Assembly (NCBI GenBank): GCA_964470055.1
Contig: CAYXZZ010000001.1
Location: 1-64,000 of the forward strand
Direction of reading: 5' to 3'
DNA from: JAEDES01 sp964470055
GTDB taxonomy: Bacteria; Bacillota_I; Bacilli_A; RF39; UBA660
Length of the DNA: 64,000 bases
The position numbers were made by a program, and so were the translations under genes. This document shows positions 9,386-16,398 of this stretch, piece after piece. Each line of letters opens with the position of its first letter. The stretch's first letter is position 1. A model generated the notes under the pieces. That model saw only the letters and a list, made by a program, of their open reading frames with translations. It was not told the origin of the DNA and did no database searches.

Positions 9386-10126
9386 ATGGAATACATAGTT
9401 GATTTTAAACCATACATAAAAGAAAATATTGACATATCTTATTATTCTACAATCGAAGAAAAAATCTCTTCTAATAAAAGCATAACTCAAGCTGAAGCAG
9501 AGAACTTTCTACAAACCATAAGTTATATTATTAGAAAAACTATTAATCCAAATATGGATAATTTTGATTATAAATGTGACTTGGCTCAAAGTATTTTAGG
9601 AAATTATTTAGAAAAAATAAATTGTAAGTATGCACCTTGTGCTACCCAAAACGTAATTACAGCCGGAGTAGAAGGACACAGTTTTACAACCGTTATGTTA
9701 AATGTTGAAGGCGAAGAAAAAACATACTTAGTAGATCCAACCTACATTCAGTTTTTTCATAAAGATAAATGTCAACTATCCAATTATTTTATTTCACCAC
9801 TATATCCCGATAGGATATTATTAACACCAAATCCAGGTTTCTTTATTCGCCGAGAAGATCAAGAAGCATCAGAATTTCTACTTAAATATGGTTATATTGA
9901 ATTAACAGAAGAATATGCACGGATGTATGGAGATAGTTTTTTGAATACTAAAACAGGTGAAAATCCAAACAATTTAGAATTCAAAACAATTCCAGGTAGT
10001 GTTTATCAAAATGCTTTTACCAAAGGAAGAGAATCTCTATCAAAAACAGATAGTGAATTAACATTAGAAGAAAAAAATATTACACCATTCCAAGAACTTT
10101 CCAAAACATCTCAAAAAGTAATATAA
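9386..10126 (+). CDS. transglutaminase-like protein (predicted Cys-His-Asp)
   Basis: I do not recognise this 246-residue protein by family name. It shows the order of a transglutaminase/papain-like active site: C64 in CDLAQSIL at a helix start, H98 in VEGHSFTTVML, and D117 in YLVDPTYIQF, where HSF...LVDPT is typical of transglutaminase-core strands. It has no signal peptide or membrane span and so looks cytoplasmic. It follows the LTA-synthase-like gene by 21 nt with a strong AAAGGAGG site and is probably in the same transcript. It could be a peptidase, deamidase or acyltransferase; the substrate is unknown. Confidence 0.5.
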   Translation: MEYIVDFKPYIKENIDISYYSTIEEKISSNKSITQAEAENFLQTISYIIRKTINPNMDNFDYKCDLAQSILGNYLEKINCKYAPCATQNVITAGVEGHSFTTVMLNVEGEEKTYLVDPTYIQFFHKDKCQLSNYFISPLYPDRILLTPNPGFFIRREDQEASEFLLKYGYIELTEEYARMYGDSFLNTKTGENPNNLEFKTIPGSVYQNAFTKGRESLSKTDSELTLEEKNITPFQELSKTSQKVI

Positions 10127-10146
10127 GCAATCTACTTTACACTGAT

Positions 10147-10175
10147 TTGACAAATGAGCCAACATATGTTATAAT
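10147..10175 (+). promoter_or_regulatory. sigma-A promoter of the T-box operon
   Basis: TTGACA (10147-10152), a 17-nt spacer and TGTTATAAT with -10 TATAAT at 10170-10175. This is a consensus promoter. Transcription should begin near 10182. Confidence 0.85.
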
Positions 10176-10181
10176 TAAGGA

Positions 10182-10467
10182 GCATTGATGAGGAAAAGTA
10201 CCTTTAATGCTTATAACAGTGAGTTGGGTATAGTGTGAACCAATTATAAGTGTATTGAGAAAGAACACCTCGGAGCAAACTACCGAAAAGAGAAATCTTA
10301 GTAGACTAGTTCGGAAAGCAATCCGTTATCACATTGCTATGCTTGTTAGAGCAGAAAAAGAGATTACTGAATTAAAAGTTAGTATAACTTTAGTAATAAA
10401 TTAAGGTGGCACCGCGGATACCCGTATTCGTCCTTATTTGTAGGATGATACGGGTATTTTTATTTAC
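10182..10467 (+). promoter_or_regulatory. T-box riboswitch, predicted tRNA-Asn
   Basis: This is a T-box leader. The canonical T-box AAGGTGGCACCGCGG is at 10403-10417. The intrinsic terminator directly follows: a long stem from ATACCCGTAT (from 10418) to ATACGGGTAT (to about 10455) and then T-rich sequence. Stem I motifs are visible at the 5' end (GATGAGGAAAAGTA, then an apical region around 10222-10243). The specifier candidate is AAC at 10264-10266, after GAGAAAG and before ACCTCGGAGC, the usual position. AAC codes for Asn and the operon contains asnA, so the reading is self-consistent: uncharged tRNA-Asn should stabilise the antiterminator and switch the genes on. Confidence 0.92.
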
Positions 10468-10487
10468 AAAAATAAGGAGGTGACACA

Positions 10488-11339
10488 ATGAGTAAATTCT
10501 TTAAAGAAGAACCAGTAACAACTTTTCCACTAAGTGAATACTTAATCAAAGATAAAGATGAATTTAAAGGATGTATTTTTGATGAAGAATCAAGACAACG
10601 TAGAACAAAATACATAATGAGCATTTTAGGAGATATTTCATTAGAAAAAGACACATACGAATTATTTATGCGTCAGTTTCAAAGTTTTGGTGGCAAGTAT
10701 GATGTTAGAACCAAAAAAGAAACAATCAAAGGTATGTATGATATTTCCAAAAGATATCCCAAGTTAACCTCTTCCGCACTTGAAGAGATTTGGTTCACTT
10801 ATATTAAAGACTTATTTGAAGAGTATGCTTTAACTGACATGTTAGAAAAATATCTTGATATTCATGGACAGACAGATGATGCGATTAAAGCCTACTTAGA
10901 TTTTGTTGAAACAAAAGCAGTTGAGTTTGAAAAAACATTTAAAGAAGCATCAAAAGAATTAGAGTGCTACAAAGAAGAATATGGAGAAAGAGTTGTTTCT
11001 CATTTACAACATATAATGCAAAGACAGCATATATCTTTAGAACAAATAATAGCCTCTCTTCCAAGTAGTGAATTAATAAAAAAAGATCAAGAACAACTAA
11101 GCGAACTTTCTAAAAAAACCAGAATTTATATGGGCGTTTGTCTTCCACTAAGTCAACAAATGATAGAAAGTTTAGCAACAGGAGAATCACTAGATTACTA
11201 TCCAGAACAACCATCTTATGTAATTAATGGTACATCAAAAGTTGACGCAACATTTACCAAACAACAATTTTTAGATAGTGTCCAAAAGCAACAAAAAACT
11301 ACTGAAGATGCAAGTCCAAAACAATTAAAAAAAATATAA
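10488..11339 (+). CDS. unknown protein under Asn T-box control
   Basis: I do not recognise this 283-residue protein. It is mostly predicted alpha-helical and charged, has no signal peptide or membrane span, and ends in a polar Gln/Lys-rich tail. There is no visible nucleotide-binding or metal motif. It starts at an ATG behind a strong AAGGAGG site, 21 nt after the T-box terminator, so it is the first gene controlled by that switch, upstream of asnA. The context suggests a role in asparagine supply, tRNA-Asn charging or a response to Asn shortage; this is inference from position only. Confidence 0.7.
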   Translation: MSKFFKEEPVTTFPLSEYLIKDKDEFKGCIFDEESRQRRTKYIMSILGDISLEKDTYELFMRQFQSFGGKYDVRTKKETIKGMYDISKRYPKLTSSALEEIWFTYIKDLFEEYALTDMLEKYLDIHGQTDDAIKAYLDFVETKAVEFEKTFKEASKELECYKEEYGERVVSHLQHIMQRQHISLEQIIASLPSSELIKKDQEQLSELSKKTRIYMGVCLPLSQQMIESLATGESLDYYPEQPSYVINGTSKVDATFTKQQFLDSVQKQQKTTEDASPKQLKKI

Positions 11340-11352
11340 GGAAGTGATAATT

Positions 11353-11388
11353 ATGTCAGACGACAATAATAACAATAACGCTTCATAA
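11353..11388 (+). CDS. Asn-rich leader peptide MSDDNNNNNAS
   Basis: This 11-codon reading frame contains five consecutive Asn codons (AAT AAT AAC AAT AAC). It has a good ribosome site, AAGGAAGTGA, that begins at the stop of the preceding gene. It lies between the T-box-controlled gene and asnA. Its last two sense codons and stop codon form the 5' arm of a perfect 13-bp hairpin. The arrangement is that of an amino-acid leader peptide: ribosome stalling at the Asn run when charged tRNA-Asn is scarce would change the folding of the RNA ahead of asnA. Function is inferred; Asn codons are common in this AT-rich genome, but a run of five in 11 codons in this position is unlikely to be chance. Confidence 0.6.
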   Translation: MSDDNNNNNAS

Positions 11389-11468
11389 AATAGATATTAA
11401 ATTTCATTTTAAGTCTATTTTATGAATGCAAATAAAATAGATATCCCTACAAATATCTTAGTTTATTT
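11382..11468 (+). promoter_or_regulatory. candidate attenuator with alternative hairpins before asnA
   Basis: Segment 1 (TTCATAAAATAGA, 11382-11394) pairs perfectly with segment 2 (TCTATTTTATGAA, 11414-11426). The core ATAAAATAGATAT of segment 1 recurs at 11432-11444 (segment 3), so segment 2 can pair with 1 or with 3. Segment 3 can also pair with 11453-11468 (AGATAT:ATATCT, then AAATAAA:TTTATTT). This gives the 1:2, 2:3, 3:4 logic of an amino-acid attenuator. The 3:4 hairpin is weak and is not followed by a clean U run, so control may act on translation or RNA stability instead of termination. Confidence 0.5.
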
Positions 11469-11514
11469 AAAAGTAAAAACATAATCAATTAAATTAAGAA
11501 AGAAGGAATTTAAA

Positions 11515-12483
11515 ATGAAAAAAAAATTAACATATTTTGAAACAATCACAATGATTGCAGAAACAAAAAAATATTTTGAAAGTCAATTAGAAACAAGACT
11601 AAGTTTAACAAAAGTACCTAGCCCATTATTTGTAAAAACATCATCAGGATTACAAGATGGACTAACAGGAGTAGAAAAAGCCGTAGGTTTTACCAAAGGA
11701 AAAGAACGATTTGAAATAGTTCACTCTCTTGCCAAATGGAAAAGAGAAGCCTTAGGAAAATATAGTTTTCCAACTCATACAGGATTATATACAGATATGA
11801 AAGCAATTAGAAAACAAGAAACAGTCGATGAAGTTCATTCTTTATTTGTAGAACAATGGGATTGGGAAAAAGTCATTACTAAAGATGATCGTACAATTGA
11901 TTATTTAAAAGACACAGTCAAATCAATTTATAAGGCTATTAGACAAACATCAGTTTATTTAAAAACAAAATATCGTTTTTTAACTTTAGAGTTGCCAAAA
12001 ACAATCACCTTTATTACTTCTCAAGAACTAGAAGATATGTATCCAGATAAAACTCCCAAAGAAAGAGAAGACATATACACTAAAGAGAAAAAAGCCGTAT
12101 TTATTATCGGTATTGGTGATAAGTTAAAATCAGGAATTGAGCACGACTTAAGAAGTCCAGACTATGATGATTGGTCATTAGATGGAGACTTGCTTGTCTA
12201 TGACAAAATAATTGATAAAGCAATCGAACTTTCCTCAATGGGAATTAGAGTAGATGAACGATCATTAATTAAACAACTAGAAAAATCTACCGCATTAGAT
12301 AGATTAGAACTTCCATATCATCAAAAAATCATCAAAAAAGAACTTCCATATACAATTGGTGGTGGAATAGGACAATCAAGAATTCTAATGCTTCTTCTTG
12401 AAAAAAACCATATTGCCGAAGTTCAAGCATCTAGTTGGGAAGAAAAAACTTTAAAAGAACTAAAAGACTTAAAACTATTATAA
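11515..12483 (+). CDS. asnA: aspartate-ammonia ligase (asparagine synthetase A)
   Basis: AsnA makes asparagine from aspartate, ammonia and ATP and has a class II aminoacyl-tRNA-synthetase-like fold. The N-terminus (VPSPLFVKTSSGLQDGLTG, about residues 34-52), the segment HSLAKWKREAL with the catalytic lysine region, WDWEKVI and the C-terminal GGGIGQSRILMLLL (motif 3, about 281-294) are diagnostic. The length of 322 residues is close to E. coli AsnA (330). It has an AGAAGGAATT ribosome site. It is controlled by the upstream T-box and probably by the leader peptide attenuator, which would be two layers of sensing charged tRNA-Asn. Confidence 0.96.
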   Translation: MKKKLTYFETITMIAETKKYFESQLETRLSLTKVPSPLFVKTSSGLQDGLTGVEKAVGFTKGKERFEIVHSLAKWKREALGKYSFPTHTGLYTDMKAIRKQETVDEVHSLFVEQWDWEKVITKDDRTIDYLKDTVKSIYKAIRQTSVYLKTKYRFLTLELPKTITFITSQELEDMYPDKTPKEREDIYTKEKKAVFIIGIGDKLKSGIEHDLRSPDYDDWSLDGDLLVYDKIIDKAIELSSMGIRVDERSLIKQLEKSTALDRLELPYHQKIIKKELPYTIGGGIGQSRILMLLLEKNHIAEVQASSWEEKTLKELKDLKLL

Positions 12484-12512
12484 TTTTTATAAACACAAAA
12501 CTCACACACAAT

Positions 12513-12540
12513 AAGGGATCAAATAGATCTCTTTTCTTTT
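12513..12540 (+). terminator. Rho-independent terminator after asnA
   Basis: AAGGGATC-aaata-GATCTCTT with one G-T pair, followed by TTCTTTT. Confidence 0.75.
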
Positions 12541-12706
12541 GCATTAAATAATATCTATTAAACCTAAATAAAAACACAATTATACGAACTAAAAAGGCAA
12601 ATCAGCCATAGCCGCAAAAATTAAATAACCCAATAAAAACAGCAGTAAAAATATCAAAGAAATAAAATACAGTAAAAAGAAATCTTTTCTTCCTAACAAT
12701 TTATGA
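12541..12706. other. AT-rich spacer before the secretion-substrate cluster
   Basis: There is no convincing gene here. The minus strand has a 36-codon open stretch (12589-12699) that reads like a hydrophobic peptide but has no ATG or ribosome site, so it may be a remnant. Confidence 0.3.
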
Positions 12707-12712
12707 TATAAT
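12704..12712 (+). promoter_or_regulatory. extended -10 promoter
   Basis: TGATATAAT, with -10 at 12707-12712, 21 nt before the start codon at 12734. Confidence 0.6.
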
Positions 12713-12733
12713 TAAAAAAAATAGAGGTGACAT

Positions 12734-13837
12734 ATGGTAACAGAAATAACTAGTAAACAAGAATTATTATCATTAGCAGAACAAGTAGAAAAAGAAGTAA
12801 CAAATTTAAAAACGGCCATCGATAGTATGAAAGCAACTCTAAGTGGCATTCCAAATTACGACGGAATAGATGCATCTAGTGCTGCCAATATTCTAAGCAG
12901 TAACTTAACAAGTATTGCTACCGATGCTGAAACAGCCGCTAAAAATATTAAAAGTTACGCAACAGAAATTAATAATTTTGATGTAGACGACTTAACAGCC
13001 GAAGCAGAAAATGAAACAGAAACAACACTACCAGAAACAGAGACTACAGTATCTCCTAGTGTAACAACCGGAACAACTCCCCAAACAGAAATAACAACAC
13101 AATCTACAACAACATCAACTACAACAAGTGGTAACTATTATTCTCCAAGTACTTCAACAAGCACTAATACAAATACAAGCACCAACACTAACACAAATAC
13201 AAGTGCTAGTACAATAATAGGTACCGGTGCAAGTGGTATTATCTCTGGAGTTACAAACAATTCATCAAACAATAACACATCAAACAACACGTCAAATAAC
13301 TCATCAGTATCAACTGGAACAGTTCAAACAACTGGACAAACTTCATCAAACGGAAGAACTCAACGCTCAGCATTAACTGATATAGTTATCACAGAAGGAG
13401 ATCCAGATATTGACATAAGTAGATACAGCAACAATCTTGCCAATGGTTTTGAAGTAACTACCGGTAACTTAGCATACGAATTATGCGACGAAGATGTTGA
13501 TTTGTTATGTGCAATCGTATCAGCAGAAAGTGATAAGTCTTATGATGATGCCTTAGCAGTAATTACAACTATTCTTAATAGATGTGAGACATCTAACTGG
13601 ATAACTGCCCACGGTCGCGATCCTATTGCTCAAGCAACAGCAGCCAACCAATTTGTTGTTTATCAACATGGTAGTTATGAAGGATACTTAAACGGTAACG
13701 CCCCAGAAACAGTTGTTCAAGCAGTAAAAGATGCCCTAGCCGGAGTTAGAAACCATAACTATTGCAGTTTTAGGTCAAATGGTTCAACATCATACAGTAG
13801 TAACATGATTACAGCAACAGGTAATAGATATAAATAA
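12734..13837 (+). CDS. predicted T7SS-secreted SleB-type cell wall hydrolase
   Basis: The protein has three parts. Residues 1-95 are helical and resemble a WXG100-type hairpin, with PNYDG in place of WXG. Residues 95-215 are a Thr/Ser/Asn-rich linker. Residues about 245-367 resemble the SleB/Hydrolase_2 cell-wall hydrolase domain: the likely catalytic Glu is E265 in IVSAESDKSYDDALAVITTILNR, followed by AANQFVVYQHGSY. No Sec signal peptide is present, so export through a type VII system is inferred from the N-terminal helical domain and from neighbouring WXG100 genes. It has its own promoter and a GAGGTGA site. SleB relatives cut peptidoglycan glycan strands. Confidence 0.65.
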   Translation: MVTEITSKQELLSLAEQVEKEVTNLKTAIDSMKATLSGIPNYDGIDASSAANILSSNLTSIATDAETAAKNIKSYATEINNFDVDDLTAEAENETETTLPETETTVSPSVTTGTTPQTEITTQSTTTSTTTSGNYYSPSTSTSTNTNTSTNTNTNTSASTIIGTGASGIISGVTNNSSNNNTSNNTSNNSSVSTGTVQTTGQTSSNGRTQRSALTDIVITEGDPDIDISRYSNNLANGFEVTTGNLAYELCDEDVDLLCAIVSAESDKSYDDALAVITTILNRCETSNWITAHGRDPIAQATAANQFVVYQHGSYEGYLNGNAPETVVQAVKDALAGVRNHNYCSFRSNGSTSYSSNMITATGNRYK

Positions 13838-13887
13838 TGTAAAATTATGTAATATTTCACAAAAAAAACAAACTAGATATTTTTTAA

Positions 13888-13896
13888 TGATATAAT
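13888..13896 (+). promoter_or_regulatory. extended -10 promoter of the WXG100 operon
   Basis: TGATATAAT, 25 nt before the ATG at 13922, followed by an AAAGGAGG ribosome site. Confidence 0.65.
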
Positions 13897-13921
13897 GAAG
13901 AAAATAAAGGAGGAATAAAAA

Positions 13922-14233
13922 ATGAGTATAACAAGTCATGACACAACTCAAATGAGAGATTGGTCAACTACTATGGACAACAATGCCAACGACTATGATT
14001 CATTAATCAATAGACTATATGTTTTAATTGATTCATTTGTTGGTTCAGAACAATTCAAAGGAGGTTTATCTACAGACTTTGGTGAAAAAGTATTAAGTCA
14101 AAGATCAACTTTTATGAGATATTCAGATACATTTAGAGAGTGTTCCGAATTAATTTCTAGAAGAGCAGCTTCTATTGATAGTGATGAAGAGGAATTAAAA
14201 GCAAGAATCGGAAGACAAAATCCATTAGATTAA
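13922..14233 (+). CDS. WXG100-like small secretion protein
   Basis: This 103-residue, wholly helical protein has the size and helix-turn-helix pattern of the WXG100/ESAT-6 superfamily. The central turn reads VGSEQFKGG and so lacks the W of the motif. No signal peptide is present. It is first in a run of five same-strand genes with spacings of 5-26 nt. Such proteins are type VII secretion substrates or helical partners that pair with larger effectors. The start follows AAAGGAGG. Confidence 0.6.
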   Translation: MSITSHDTTQMRDWSTTMDNNANDYDSLINRLYVLIDSFVGSEQFKGGLSTDFGEKVLSQRSTFMRYSDTFRECSELISRRAASIDSDEEELKARIGRQNPLD

Positions 14234-14252
14234 TTGAAAGGAAGGTTAGATT

Positions 14253-14534
14253 ATGGCAAACGGAATATCAGTAATGAACACCGCTGAAGCAAGAGCAAAA
14301 GCGAGTGAAATGAAAACAATAGCACATGACCTAGAGTCATTATTAAATGATGTATCAAAAAAAATAGAAGAAATTGATAATGTTGATACAGGTATATATC
14401 AAGGTAATAATAAACCTGCTGAACTAAGAGCAGAATTAGATTCATTTAGACAAATATTTAATTTAGCATATGATCAAATAATTAAATCAGCAGATGATAT
14501 TACTCTAATTGCAAATACAATGGACCAAGAATAA
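14253..14534 (+). CDS. WXG100-like small secretion protein
   Basis: This 93-residue helical protein is of WXG100 type, with DTGIYQGNNKPAEL at the central turn, where YQG takes the WXG position. It begins at an ATG behind GAAAGGAAGG, 19 nt after the previous gene. It resembles the small helical partners found beside LXG-type effectors. There are no cysteines and no signal peptide. The function as a T7SS partner is inferred from size, fold pattern and neighbours. Confidence 0.6.
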   Translation: MANGISVMNTAEARAKASEMKTIAHDLESLLNDVSKKIEEIDNVDTGIYQGNNKPAELRAELDSFRQIFNLAYDQIIKSADDITLIANTMDQE

Positions 14535-14560
14535 TTATAAGAATATAGGAGATGATTTTT

Positions 14561-14851
14561 ATGACAGATGCCTACAAACATGATCCAGATGGAATATCAT
14601 CAGTAGTAACATCTTTAACAGGATTGTTAAGCGATTACAATGCAAAAATATCAGAACTAAAAAGTTTAGTAGAAAAGATAAATGATTCTTCCTCATGGAG
14701 AGATTTAGACGTAAAAACATCTTTTATTACTACTTGTAATTCTTATCTACAAATTTATAATAACTTAGCAGATAGTATGGAAAAGTATATTAATTATCTA
14801 AATGGTAAGTCAGCCAGTGCAGATGAACTAGAAAATGCTTTTATGAGGTGA
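14561..14851 (+). CDS. WXG100-like small secretion protein
   Basis: This 96-residue helical protein has SSSWRDLDVK in the central turn, a WxD variant of the WXG motif. An in-frame ATG at 14552 lies only a couple of bases from the AGGAG ribosome site, so the ATG at 14561 (spacing about 9) is the start. It is in the same operon as its neighbours, 4 nt before the next gene. Export by a type VII system is inferred. Confidence 0.65.
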   Translation: MTDAYKHDPDGISSVVTSLTGLLSDYNAKISELKSLVEKINDSSSWRDLDVKTSFITTCNSYLQIYNNLADSMEKYINYLNGKSASADELENAFMR

Positions 14852-14855
14852 TAAA

Positions 14856-15134
14856 ATGGAAAATTCAAATTCACAAACATCAGTATATGTTGAAACAGAT
14901 GCGCTAGCCGGTTGGAGTAGCGAAATGACTACTATTAATGAGTCTGCAATTTCTGTTTTAGAGTCATTTGAGACAAAACTTCAAGAATTAGATAATTATT
15001 GGATGGGAAATTCCGCAACAGGCTTTAAAAATGCTACAACTGAACTAATGACGACTGCTAAAAATTGTCATACTAGTATGAAGAATGTTTCATCATTCTT
15101 AAATGAAGTTATAATTACAATGGAAAATGAATAA
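14856..15134 (+). CDS. WXG100 family protein
   Basis: This 92-residue protein is the most canonical small WXG100 member here, with DNYWMGNSATGF at the central turn (WMG) between two amphipathic helices. It starts 4 nt after the preceding stop behind GAGGTGAT. WXG100 proteins form helical hairpin dimers exported by the EssC/EccC ATPase. No such ATPase lies in the window, so the machinery must be encoded elsewhere. Confidence 0.8.
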   Translation: MENSNSQTSVYVETDALAGWSSEMTTINESAISVLESFETKLQELDNYWMGNSATGFKNATTELMTTAKNCHTSMKNVSSFLNEVIITMENE

Positions 15135-15148
15135 CAAGGAGAATCAAT

Positions 15149-16309
15149 ATGGGGTATAGTGTACTAGCAACAAACATTCGAAACAAACTAACAGGCTTAG
15201 ATGATTCAATAACTGCGCTTAATAATGTTTCTTTTGATGGAGTTTGGAAAGGATCTGCTAAAGATTCATTAACCTCATCATTAGAGGATTTAATAAGTAA
15301 GTTAAACATAGAACGTAGTAAAGTAGATGCATATGCTGGATTATTAGATAATTTGCAAGCATACAAAGATAATAAATTAATGATTGCTGCACTACAATCT
15401 CAGCTATATAGTATTCCCGCTACTGAAGAAAATGCTTATAAAAGATCATATTTGAGCAGTTTAATTCAAGAAAATACTACCGCAAATGAACAATTAAAAG
15501 TTAGTCTTCAAAATGCGTTTTCATCATTTGGAAGTGTGGGTGTTGAACTAAACTTAGTCACTTATACTGTCCCAACTAATGCTGAATATCTAGTTAATGT
15601 CCAAGAACTTAAGGCAATGTATGATAATAGATGGGGAGATGCAGATGGCATTTCTGGAGAACCATTAACCAAATTAGCAAACGGTGAAAGCATTTATGAT
15701 TATTATAACCAAGTTGATGAAAATGGTAATGTCATTGAAGGTTCTGGAAAAGCCTATGTTGAAAGCTTGATAACTAGCATTCAAGAAACATCATCAGGAA
15801 GAGAAGCAGCAGTTAACTGCGCATTAACTATGTTAAAATTAGCCGCAGATCAAGGTGTAAAACTTGATTATGAACATAAAGGAACAATGGGGATTGAACC
15901 ATACGTTCCAACATCCGAAGTAGCAAGTGGAGTAGACTGTAATCCATTCGCATCATGGGTAGTAGATAAAGGAACAGAAAATGGTTTCCAATGGCGACCA
16001 GTTGGTGAGTTCAAATACGTAGGCGAAACTCTAAGTGATTGGACACAAGCCCAACCAGGAGATGTTTTTGTTAACGATGGCCATGTCGGTATAATTATCG
16101 AAAACGATCCAGAAACAGGAACATTTACTTGTGCAGAAGCCAGTGGAACGGAAGTAGGTATCATTCTTCAAACAAGATCATACAGTTCAATGCAAAGTAA
16201 AGGTTACCAAGTTCAAGACATGACAAATGTCTACAATGGTACTGAAGATACTGATCGAGCAATATTCAATCAGTATGTCAACTGGGATACCTATGAAAGA
16301 AAAGTATAA
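15149..16309 (+). CDS. WXG100-NlpC/P60 fusion, predicted T7SS peptidoglycan hydrolase
   Basis: Residues 1-95 form a WXG100 domain with GVWKGSAKDSL; a helical stretch follows to about 155; residues about 230-365 form an NlpC/P60-type cysteine peptidase domain. The catalytic Cys is C264 (SGVDCNPFASW) and the His is H312 (NDGHVGIIIEN), after the family's PGDVF segment. There is no Sec signal. NlpC/P60 enzymes cut peptide stems of peptidoglycan. The gene ends the five-gene WXG100 operon, 14 nt after the canonical WXG100 gene, and has a close paralogue next door. A 25-residue tail beyond the catalytic domain is absent from the paralogue. Confidence 0.78.
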   Translation: MGYSVLATNIRNKLTGLDDSITALNNVSFDGVWKGSAKDSLTSSLEDLISKLNIERSKVDAYAGLLDNLQAYKDNKLMIAALQSQLYSIPATEENAYKRSYLSSLIQENTTANEQLKVSLQNAFSSFGSVGVELNLVTYTVPTNAEYLVNVQELKAMYDNRWGDADGISGEPLTKLANGESIYDYYNQVDENGNVIEGSGKAYVESLITSIQETSSGREAAVNCALTMLKLAADQGVKLDYEHKGTMGIEPYVPTSEVASGVDCNPFASWVVDKGTENGFQWRPVGEFKYVGETLSDWTQAQPGDVFVNDGHVGIIIENDPETGTFTCAEASGTEVGIILQTRSYSSMQSKGYQVQDMTNVYNGTEDTDRAIFNQYVNWDTYERKV

Positions 16310-16312
16310 TAA

Positions 16313-16333
16313 GAAAGGCGCAAGCCTCTTTTT
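16313..16333 (+). terminator. Rho-independent terminator
   Basis: AAAGGC-gcaa-GCCT stem followed by a T-rich run; it ends the WXG100 operon. Confidence 0.6.
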
Positions 16334-16398
16334 AGTTTGAAAACAAAAGACATCTATGATATATTAAAAGAAATAATAAAGAAACGGAGACTTAAAAG

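Noticed and set aside
12589..12699. Minus-strand 36-codon hydrophobic open stretch with a TTG start
   Set aside because: No ATG, no ribosome site, and it reads across the region just upstream of the plus-strand promoter; at best a remnant.
13140..13340. Repetitive Asn/Ser/Thr codons that look like a DNA repeat
   Set aside because: They encode a low-complexity linker between the N-terminal helical domain and the hydrolase domain; no unit repeats exactly.
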